From assembly GCA_002256685.1 (NCBI GenBank), contig NQJH01000146.1, forward strand, positions 1 to 5,214: a stretch of DNA of 5,214 nt, written 5' to 3'. The DNA is from Methylococcaceae bacterium NSP1-2. Its GTDB lineage: Bacteria; Pseudomonadota; Gammaproteobacteria; Methylococcales; Methylomonadaceae. A model generated the notes under the pieces. The model searched no databases and was not told the DNA's origin. It saw nothing but the letters and a program-made list of their open reading frames with translations. The position numbers and the translations under genes are program-made. Numbering within the stretch: the stretch's first letter is position 1; each line of letters starts with the position of its first letter. Positions 1 through 4,813 of the stretch are shown here, piece after piece.

Positions 1-3
1 CAG

Positions 4-102
4 CTACTCAACTTCCCAGTCATCTAAACGTAATCCTAGCACACGGCTGAACTCATCCGTGGCTTGATTGAATGATAGTGTCCCCACAAATCGGTAGGGC
101 TG
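4..102 (-). pseudogene. Possible 3' remnant of an unidentified minus-strand gene
   Basis: Read on the minus strand, 102 to 4 is open for 32 codons after an in-frame stop at 105-103 and ends at TAG (6-4). The peptide has a protein-like composition and ends in LGLRLDDWEVE. The only candidate start inside it is GTG at 87-85. A second minus-strand frame begins with two ATG codons at 119-114, reads MMAYFNSPTDLWG and stops at 38-36. One frameshift would join the two frames into a peptide of about 38 residues. This could be a degraded or frameshifted small gene, or chance. I recognise no family, and no ribosome binding site stands out. Confidence is low. Confidence 0.2.
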
Positions 103-109
103 TTAAAAT
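101..109 (+). promoter_or_regulatory. Candidate extended -10 promoter for queF-psd
   Basis: The sequence TGTTAAAAT has a TG dinucleotide one base ahead of a -10-like TAAAAT (104-109), the pattern of an extended -10 promoter that needs no good -35 box. No convincing -35 lies at the right distance: TTGATT at 64-69 is too far upstream. Transcription would start near 116, leaving a leader of about 18 nt before the queF ATG. This is pattern matching only. Confidence 0.35.
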
Positions 110-133
110 ACGCCATCATTTATTTAATAGGCT

Positions 134-532
134 ATGAGCATTATGACAACACAACCCAGCAAAGACCTCGAAACCTTCGTTAATCCACGACCTGACCGCG
201 ATTACACCATTCATATTTCCACCCCAGAATTTACCTGCCTTTGCCCAAAAACAGGACAACCTGATTTTGCTACCATCGAGATTGATTATGTGCCTGCCGC
301 GTTATGCGTGGAATTAAAATCGTTGAAGTTATATATGTGGTCGTTTCGTGATAGAGGCGCGTTTCATGAAGCAGTGACTAATGAAATATTGGATGACATT
401 GTTAAAGCTATTCAACCCAGTTTTATGCGTGTTCGGGCAGAATTTAATGTGCGTGGCGGTGTTTATACCACGGTGGTTGCTGAGCATAGAAATCCTGCTT
501 GGCAAGCCCCTGAATTAGTTAATTTACCTTAA
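134..532 (+). CDS. queF: NADPH-dependent 7-cyano-7-deazaguanine (preQ0) reductase QueF
   Basis: Cytosolic enzyme of queuosine biosynthesis. It reduces the nitrile of preQ0 to the aminomethyl group of preQ1 with NADPH; preQ1 is then inserted into tRNA by a tRNA-guanine transglycosylase. The 132-residue product is the short, single-domain (Bacillus YkvM-like) type rather than the long two-domain E. coli type. LCPKTGQPD at residues 36-44 carries the nucleophilic Cys37 and acid Asp44, matching Cys55 and Asp62 of the B. subtilis enzyme. The QueF signature ELKSLKLY is at 60-67, and FHE at 77-79 supplies the substrate-binding His/Glu. GG at 108-109 lies in the conserved RGG turn. Two starts are possible: ATG at 134 or at 143 (Met4). 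The weak AGG at 129-131 is better spaced for 143, so the true start may be three codons downstream. psd follows after 14 bp, suggesting one transcript. Confidence 0.96.
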   Translation: MSIMTTQPSKDLETFVNPRPDRDYTIHISTPEFTCLCPKTGQPDFATIEIDYVPAALCVELKSLKLYMWSFRDRGAFHEAVTNEILDDIVKAIQPSFMRVRAEFNVRGGVYTTVVAEHRNPAWQAPELVNLP

Positions 533-546
533 GCGACGGGAGAATT

Positions 547-1458
547 ATGAACGCTTTTTTGCAATCTATACTGCCTCATCATGCCTTATCAAAGCTAATG
601 AGCGTACTCACGCACTCAGAAACGGTGTGGTTTAAGAATTTGTTTATTAAACAAATTATTCGCCATTACGGTGTCAATATGGACGAGGCATTGATACCCG
701 ATATTAATGCCTTTAAAAGTTTTAACGACTTTTTCACGCGTGAATTAAAGCCTGAAGCCAGACCGTTAAGCACCGAAAAAAATGCCATTGTCAGTCCAGC
801 CGATGGCGTAGTGAGTCAAGCGGGTGATATTACTGAGGGTGATATTTTTCAAGCCAAAGGTAAAAGTTTTACCGTCACAGAATTATTGGGTGGCAGTGAA
901 GAACGCGCCGCGCCGTTTAATGATGGCGTATTCAGTACCATTTATTTATCGCCTAAAGATTATCACCGTCTGCACATGCCCTTAACGGGCACGTTAACAG
1001 AAATGGTGCATATTCCCGGTCGTTTGTTCAGTGTCAATACGGCAACCACCGAAGCCGTGCCACGTTTATTCGCTAGAAATGAGCGCGTGTGCTGCCTATT
1101 CGAGACCGAAGCGGGTCCGATGGCATTGATTTTGGTAGGGGCGATTTTTGTCTCTAGCGTGGAAACCGTTTGGCATGGTGTGGTTACACCGCCGTCACGC
1201 ACTACAGTACAAAACTGGCTGTATGAAAACGATGCGCCAACGCTAGAAAAAGGCGAAGAAATGGGACGCTTTAATATGGGTTCAACCATTATCGTGTTAT
1301 TTGGCAAAGATTATGCCGAGTGGAATGCGGACTTTACTGCCAATAAAGCCGTTAAATTAGGTGAGATGATTGGTAAAACCAAAACCTTTCCAAAAAGTGA
1401 GCCTACTCCTGTCAAAAATAATGTATTCTCAACATTAATTAAGCGGTTAGGTTTTTAA
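547..1458 (+). CDS. psd: Phosphatidylserine decarboxylase proenzyme (class I)
   Basis: Inner-membrane-associated, pyruvoyl-dependent enzyme that decarboxylates phosphatidylserine to phosphatidylethanolamine, the last step in making the main phospholipid of Gram-negative bacteria. The 303-residue proenzyme is close to the usual length. The self-cleavage motif appears as MGST at residues 244-247 (LGST in E. coli); cleavage between Gly245 and Ser246 would give a beta chain of 245 residues and an alpha chain of 58 residues with an N-terminal pyruvoyl group. The rest of the catalytic triad is visible: Asp86 in SPADG (83-87) and His143 in SPKDYHRLHMP (135-145), matching E. coli Asp90 and His147. 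The N-terminal LPHHALSKLM is typical of the family. A good GGGAGA ribosome binding site (538-543) supports this start. It lies 14 bp after queF. No clear T-rich terminator follows; the nested inverted repeat at 1467-1561 starts 8 bp after the stop. Confidence 0.97.
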   Translation: MNAFLQSILPHHALSKLMSVLTHSETVWFKNLFIKQIIRHYGVNMDEALIPDINAFKSFNDFFTRELKPEARPLSTEKNAIVSPADGVVSQAGDITEGDIFQAKGKSFTVTELLGGSEERAAPFNDGVFSTIYLSPKDYHRLHMPLTGTLTEMVHIPGRLFSVNTATTEAVPRLFARNERVCCLFETEAGPMALILVGAIFVSSVETVWHGVVTPPSRTTVQNWLYENDAPTLEKGEEMGRFNMGSTIIVLFGKDYAEWNADFTANKAVKLGEMIGKTKTFPKSEPTPVKNNVFSTLIKRLGF

Positions 1459-1466
1459 GAGTCACT

Positions 1467-1561
1467 GCCCATAGTTAAGCACACAGGCGTCTAATAGCTT
1501 AGTGGCTAGAAAACAGCTAAAGCTGTTTTACTCCTGTCGTATGTTGCCCTTAACTATGGGC
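1467..1561. repeat. 95-bp nested inverted repeat (MITE/REP-like) between psd and hpp-cbs
   Basis: The outer arms GCCCATAGTTAAG (1467-1479) and CTTAACTATGGGC (1549-1561) are perfect 13-bp reverse complements. Inside them ACAGG (1483-1487) can pair with CCTGT (1533-1537), and the core AAAACAGCT (1510-1518) / AGCTGTTTT (1521-1529) is a further perfect 9-bp palindrome with an AA centre. The element fills 95 of the 127 bases between psd and hpp-cbs. It encodes nothing recognisable. The layered arms and AGCTAAAGCT-like core resemble small non-autonomous palindromic elements related to IS200/IS605 ends, but that link is inference. It could also act as an RNA structure separating the two transcripts. 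No convincing target-site duplication is visible. Confidence 0.7.
1510..1530 (+). terminator. Weak candidate hairpin terminator after psd
   Basis: The palindrome with arms AAAACAGCT and AGCTGTTTT would form an RNA hairpin with a CAGCT/AGCTG stem, preceded by four A and followed by four T and an A. This A-tract / stem / T-tract layout is that of a bidirectional intrinsic terminator, but the stem is short and poor in GC and the T-run is short, so termination would probably be weak unless the outer 13-bp stem contributes. Confidence 0.3.
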
Positions 1562-1585
1562 TACCATAACTGAGGTTCAATCATC

Positions 1586-2752
1586 ATGATAACTATTCAG
1601 CAGTTAATCGGTTTTATTCGCACTGATCCTGTTAATTTAAGCATTAAAGCTAAATTGCTGGCGGTGTTGGCAAGTTTTAGTGCCATTCTTATTGTTGCAT
1701 GGATTACTCACACCTCCAGTTTTAATACCACCACACCGATGCTTGTTGCCTCGATGGGTGCGTCTGCGGTGCTGTTATTCATTGTACCGAATAGCCCCTT
1801 ATCACAACCGTGGCCACTGGTGGGTGGACATATGTTATCGGCTACGGTTGGTATAATCTGCGCCCAATTCATTCCTGATACCATTTGGGCAGCGGCTTGT
1901 GCAGCTGGATTCAGTATTTTAGTGATGTTATTGTTGCGTTGTTTACATCCTCCCGGTGCGGCGACGGCATTGACTCCCGTTTTAGCAGGTGTGCCTATTG
2001 TTTCCTTAGGTTACGATTTTGTGCTGATGCCAGTAGGACTGAATGTGTTGGTAATATTGGGCATGGCGATTATTTTTAATCGATGGTTATTGGGCAATAA
2101 TTACCCACTCATCCCGCAAGTCGATGATAAAACCGCGCGTGACTCCGAACAGCTAACAGGTATTTCTGATAACGATTTAAAACAAGCTCTGAAAAACATG
2201 GATACCTTTATGGACGTATCGCTAGAAGATTTGAGCAAATTATTAACTGATGCGGAAAAAAATAGTTTTAAACGCTTTAAAGGTAATATCACTTGTGCAG
2301 ATATTATGACCAGAAATGTACAAGCGGTGGAATATGGTACGGAAGTGGAAGAGGCGTGGACAATCATGCAGAAAGATCACTTAAAAGCCATGCCTGTTAT
2401 TGATAGAAGCCGACGGGTGATTGGTATTATTACTTGGGCTGATTTTTTTAAGTTTGTGGATTTGAATGCCTATCAGAGTTTTCAAGACAACTTTCTGGCT
2501 TTTATTCGCCGCACGCCTGATATTTCAACCAATAAACCTGAATCAGTTGGGCATATCATGAGTACCAAGATAACGGTTTTACCAGAAACTACCCATATTG
2601 TTGAGCTGGTTCCGTTAATGTCTGCTAAAGGTATTCGACAAATTCCCATCGTCAATGCTGAAAATCGTTTAGTCGGTATGGTGTATCAAAGCCAATTGTG
2701 TACCGCGCTGTATGATGAACAACTTGCTAGCATTGTTAAAAATCAAAGTTAA
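1586..2752 (+). CDS. HPP-family integral membrane protein with two C-terminal CBS domains
   Basis: The 388-residue product has two parts. Residues about 20-168 form the HPP domain: roughly five hydrophobic segments (near 23-40, 50-68, 82-97, 100-118, 145-166) and the name-giving motif CLHPPGAATAL at 119-129. A charged linker (about 175-235) leads to two CBS domains: CBS1 around 236-292 (starts ITCADIMTRN, ends GIITWADFFKF) and CBS2 around 320-374 (VGHIMSTKITVLPE, then RQIPIVNAENRLVGMVYQS). CBS pairs usually bind adenosyl nucleotides and gate the attached domain. HPP proteins of plastids and cyanobacteria have been reported as nitrite transporters; transport of nitrite or another anion here is inference, and no nitrogen-assimilation gene is in view. 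A GAGG ribosome binding site at 1572-1575, 10 nt upstream, supports this ATG. The gene converges on hda and overlaps its stop by 4 nt, with no room for a terminator between them. Confidence 0.9.
   Translation: MITIQQLIGFIRTDPVNLSIKAKLLAVLASFSAILIVAWITHTSSFNTTTPMLVASMGASAVLLFIVPNSPLSQPWPLVGGHMLSATVGIICAQFIPDTIWAAACAAGFSILVMLLLRCLHPPGAATALTPVLAGVPIVSLGYDFVLMPVGLNVLVILGMAIIFNRWLLGNNYPLIPQVDDKTARDSEQLTGISDNDLKQALKNMDTFMDVSLEDLSKLLTDAEKNSFKRFKGNITCADIMTRNVQAVEYGTEVEEAWTIMQKDHLKAMPVIDRSRRVIGIITWADFFKFVDLNAYQSFQDNFLAFIRRTPDISTNKPESVGHIMSTKITVLPETTHIVELVPLMSAKGIRQIPIVNAENRLVGMVYQSQLCTALYDEQLASIVKNQS
2749..2752. other. Interlocking stop codons of convergent hpp-cbs and hda
   Basis: TTAA at 2749-2752 serves both genes: TAA on the plus strand (2750-2752) ends hpp-cbs and TAA on the minus strand (2751-2749) ends hda. 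There is therefore no intergenic space, and each transcript must run into the other gene's coding region before it terminates. Confidence 0.95.
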
Positions 2753-3447
2753 CTGGCATCACCCAAAATTTCTTTCAAAAACGGAATGGTGAGTTTACGC
2801 TTAGCCGCCAGCGAGGCTTTATCCAATTTTTCTAATAATTGCCATAACGCCGATAAATCACGACCGTAATGCGTGAGTAAAAATAAGCCGACTTGTGGGG
2901 AAATTTCAAAACCCATGCGATGGGCTTTAATAATCAACGCACTGATTCGGTCATTATCTGCCAACGGCTGTATTTTTAGCGTCAGCCCCCAGTTCAAGCG
3001 GGTTTTTAAATCGGGTAAGCGCGTCGCTATGTCATTAGGTAAACAGGCGGCAGAAATAATCAACGTATGTTCGCTGTCTCGATGTTGATTAAAAAAATGA
3101 AAAAATGCCATTTCCCACGTTAAATCACCCGCAATTGCCTCAATATTATCCAAACACACGAGGTCAAAATTATCTAAACCAGTCAAAATATCGACATCGG
3201 GTAAATCAGCAACCGCTAAATCCAAATAAAAAGAACTGCGTTTTACACTTTGCGCCTGATGACAGCAAGCTTGTAGCAAATGCGTTTTACCTAAGCCTTC
3301 TTGACCCCAAAGAAAAATTTGTAATTCTCCGTGACCTGCAACGCTGTTTTGTAAATGGCTGATAATTTCTTGATTACCCCCCGCAAAAAAATCATTGAAG
3401 GTTTTGTTAGCTCTAAATTCAAACTGTAAAGGCAGTTGTTCTGACAT
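2749..3447 (-). CDS. hda: DnaA regulatory inactivator Hda (DnaA-paralogue AAA+ protein)
   Basis: Cytosolic AAA+ protein that, bound to the DNA-loaded beta sliding clamp, stimulates ATP hydrolysis by DnaA (RIDA) and so prevents re-initiation of replication. The 232 residues contain the clamp-binding motif QLPLQF right at the N-terminus (4-9), Walker A GQEGLGKT (48-55), Walker B LVCLDN (96-101), sensor 1 region TLIISA (128-133), the box VII arginine-finger region LKTRLNWGL (147-155, Arg150 the likely finger) and sensor 2 GRD (195-197, Arg196). Like other Hda proteins it lacks the DnaA DNA-binding domain IV, which separates it from DnaA itself. It is the last gene of the minus-strand operon. No Shine-Dalgarno sequence precedes its ATG; the DUF2069 stop lies only 8 nt upstream, so translation probably depends on coupling. 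Two long U runs in the mRNA (3105-3100 and 3097-3091) encode FFHFFN (115-120). Confidence 0.93.
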   Translation of the reverse strand: MSEQLPLQFEFRANKTFNDFFAGGNQEIISHLQNSVAGHGELQIFLWGQEGLGKTHLLQACCHQAQSVKRSSFYLDLAVADLPDVDILTGLDNFDLVCLDNIEAIAGDLTWEMAFFHFFNQHRDSEHTLIISAACLPNDIATRLPDLKTRLNWGLTLKIQPLADNDRISALIIKAHRMGFEISPQVGLFLLTHYGRDLSALWQLLEKLDKASLAAKRKLTIPFLKEILGDAS

Positions 3448-3455
3448 GATGGTTG

Positions 3456-3803
3456 CTATTTTTTTATCCAGCGCACATAACCAATTGCGCCAAGAAAAAG
3501 CATTAAACTAAAGACCACTTCTAATGCCGCGTAGTAACGCTCATCAGGATTGCTGTAGGTTTCTATCGAGCCGTGGACAAAATACAGCATACTGATATAT
3601 GCCGCCCACGCACAGCTTTTAGGTTTGCCATTTAATAAACCGCGCATCGGTAATAATAACGGCGTAACGGTCAATAATAAAATTAACGCCACGGGAAACC
3701 GAGTCGCGGGTGCAAGTACGGTATGCCACAACATTAATAAAACAAACAGCCCGAAAAAGCCAGCCAATGCCACGGTATGACAATAAGTAGGTGATATTTT
3801 CAT
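3456..3803 (-). CDS. DUF2069 family small inner-membrane protein
   Basis: Small integral membrane protein of unknown function, 115 residues. Four hydrophobic stretches are visible, near residues 11-30, 36-53, 66-80 and 93-110. The conserved polar section between the third and fourth reads YFVHGSIETYSNPDERYYA (74-92), which fits DUF2069, a family commonly placed beside wrbA and hda in Gammaproteobacteria. The chain ends in basic residues (RWIKK). Its ATG overlaps the wrbA-like stop in an ATGA arrangement (3803-3800), a sign of translational coupling. The last two lysine codons sit in a run of seven A followed at once by the TAG stop, which forms a possible slippery site (see separate entry). 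No function can be assigned from the sequence. Confidence 0.9.
   Translation of the reverse strand: MKISPTYCHTVALAGFFGLFVLLMLWHTVLAPATRFPVALILLLTVTPLLLPMRGLLNGKPKSCAWAAYISMLYFVHGSIETYSNPDERYYAALEVVFSLMLFLGAIGYVRWIKK
3459..3465 (-). other. A AAA AAA slippery heptamer at the end of the DUF2069 gene
   Basis: On the minus strand the DUF2069 gene ends ATA AAA AAA TAG, so seven A's lie in the X XXY YYZ register. A -1 slip there skips the TAG and continues ATA GCA ACC ATC ATG, exactly in the hda frame, giving a DUF2069-Hda fusion. No strong internal Shine-Dalgarno sequence lies upstream and no obvious stimulatory stem lies downstream; a GCGCA/TGCGC hairpin is upstream. The register is directly visible; its use is speculative. 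Confidence 0.3.
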
Positions 3804-4393
3804 GCGTTAGCTTTTAACGCTTGAGCTGTTTTAGCTAACCGCGCCCCTAACGCACGGCACAAAATCTTTTCATGCTCAGACAGTCCTGCGTGTTCCACTG
3901 CTAAATGACTCGCGCCATAAGGTGTACCACCTGAGCTGGTGTCACGCAATGCCGCTTCGCTGTAAGGTAAGCCCACGATTAACATACCTTGATGCAACAA
4001 GGGCAACATCATCGATAACAAGGTGCTTTCATGACCGCCGTGCATACTGCCCGATGCGGTAAATACCGCCGCTGGTTTGCCATTCAATGCACCAGATAAC
4101 CACAACGGCGTAGTTTGATCGATAAAATATTTTAGCGGGGCTGCCATATTGCCAAAATGGGTAGGGCTACCTAACGCTAAACCATCACAGCGTTTTAAAT
4201 CGTCCAACGTGGCATAAATTGCCCCGTGTTCAGGAATACGTTCAGCGGTTTTTTCACACACGGTAGACACATCGGGGACGGTTCTTAGCAATGCTTCCGC
4301 ACCTGTCACTGACTCCACACCCCGAGCAATCAAATTCGCCATTTCTGCGGTTGAGCCATGACGCGAGTAATACAAAATTAAAATAGTAGTCAT
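3800..4393 (-). CDS. wrbA: WrbA-like NAD(P)H:quinone oxidoreductase (flavodoxin-fold)
   Basis: Predicted cytosolic FMN enzyme that reduces quinones by two electrons with NAD(P)H, limiting semiquinone radicals. The 197-residue product shows the flavodoxin phosphate loop SRHGST (10-15) after the first beta strand, the WrbA-type loop GSPTHFGNMAAPLKYF (75-90), TASGSMHGGHESTLLSMM (112-129) and GGTPYGASH (156-164), all of which surround the flavin in this family. The insert at about 40-60 is usual for WrbA and absent from short flavodoxins. It has no signal peptide or membrane segment. Its start overlaps the arsC-like stop (ATGA, 4393-4390) and its stop overlaps the DUF2069 start, so it is the second gene of a tightly coupled operon. 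It could be a paralogue of classical E. coli WrbA rather than its direct orthologue, so the symbol is by family. Confidence 0.92.
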   Translation of the reverse strand: MTTILILYYSRHGSTAEMANLIARGVESVTGAEALLRTVPDVSTVCEKTAERIPEHGAIYATLDDLKRCDGLALGSPTHFGNMAAPLKYFIDQTTPLWLSGALNGKPAAVFTASGSMHGGHESTLLSMMLPLLHQGMLIVGLPYSEAALRDTSSGGTPYGASHLAVEHAGLSEHEKILCRALGARLAKTAQALKANA

Positions 4394-4737
4394 AAAATAG
4401 ATAATACCGCTTCGGGTGGACGACCAATAATCGCTTTACCATTAGCAACAACGATAGGACGTTCGATTAATATCGGATATTTCACCATCGTATTAATTAA
4501 GGTCTGGCGGTCTAGCGTTTCATCATTCAAGCCCTGCTCTTTATATTCAGCTTCTTTGTTACGCATTAATTGACGCGGCTCAATACCTAGGGTTTTTAAC
4601 AGCGCGTCTAATTCTTCCGCACTCGGTGGTGTTTGCAAATAGTCAATAATCACCGGCTGCAACCCTTGGTCTTTTAGCAATTGCAAAGCCTGTCTGGATT
4701 TTTGGCAACGCGGGTTATGATAAATTTTTACGCTCAT
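4390..4737 (-). CDS. arsC: ArsC-family protein (arsenate reductase-like, YfgD type)
   Basis: Thioredoxin-fold protein of the glutathione/glutaredoxin-dependent ArsC family, 115 residues. The active-site loop HNPRCQKSR (7-15) places the catalytic Cys11 as in E. coli ArsC Cys12. The three oxyanion-binding arginines are present: Arg59 in LMRNKE, Arg93 in IERPIVV and Arg106 in IGRPPE (E. coli Arg60, Arg94, Arg107). All residues needed for arsenate reduction are thus visible. However, there is no arsR or arsB nearby, and E. coli has a similar gene (yfgD) next to hda whose role is uncertain, so the natural substrate is open. The frame is open up to 4785, adding 16 residues (MLSAIITPLYSAIIRI), but family alignment and a promoter inside that stretch favour Met at 4737. 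No clear Shine-Dalgarno sequence precedes it. First gene of the operon with wrbA, DUF2069 and hda. Confidence 0.92.
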   Translation of the reverse strand: MSVKIYHNPRCQKSRQALQLLKDQGLQPVIIDYLQTPPSAEELDALLKTLGIEPRQLMRNKEAEYKEQGLNDETLDRQTLINTMVKYPILIERPIVVANGKAIIGRPPEAVLSIL

Positions 4738-4755
4738 GATGCGAATAATGGCTGA

Positions 4756-4785
4756 ATATAAAGGAGTTATAATAGCACTTAACAA
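4756..4785 (-). promoter_or_regulatory. Candidate promoter of the arsC-wrbA-DUF2069-hda operon
   Basis: On the minus strand TTGTTA (4785-4780) and TTATAT (4761-4756) are separated by 18 bases and resemble -35 and -10 boxes. Transcription would begin near 4749, about 12 nt before the preferred arsC ATG at 4737. That would exclude the longer start at 4785. Pattern-based only. Confidence 0.4.
4768..4773 (+). promoter_or_regulatory. Candidate -10 box of the ubiA promoter
   Basis: A perfect TATAAT lies 40 bases upstream of the ubiA start and would give a leader of about 34 nt. No good -35 box is seen 16-18 bases upstream (TAATGG or ATAATG only). It overlaps the candidate minus-strand operon promoter, so the two directions may compete for RNA polymerase. 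Confidence 0.4.
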
Positions 4786-4813
4786 AACTTAGGCGGCAAA
4801 AAAGGTATACAGA

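Noticed and set aside
1..133. preQ1 riboswitch upstream of queF
   Set aside because: No preQ1 aptamer-like stem with the A-rich tail is visible, and the predicted leader is only about 18 nt.
963..1307. Minus-strand open frame of 114 codons opposite psd
   Set aside because: It lies entirely antisense to a well-supported gene, has no family resemblance and no ribosome binding site; open only because of the psd codon use.
1459..1585. tRNA or other standard RNA gene in the psd / hpp-cbs gap, suggested by the strong stems
   Set aside because: The pairing does not form a cloverleaf, and there is no T-loop-like sequence; the layers are one nested palindrome.
2873..3362. Two plus-strand open frames opposite hda
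   Set aside because: Low-complexity, atypical amino-acid content and fully antisense to hda, which has all AAA+ motifs.
4390..4737. Arsenic-resistance operon
   Set aside because: Only an ArsC-like gene is present; no arsR, arsB or acr3 is nearby and the partners are wrbA, DUF2069 and hda, so an arsenic island is not supported.
4738..4785. 16-residue N-terminal extension of the ArsC-like protein starting at 4785
   Set aside because: The family starts right before the first beta strand (MSVKIYHNPRC), and the candidate promoter lies inside the extension.
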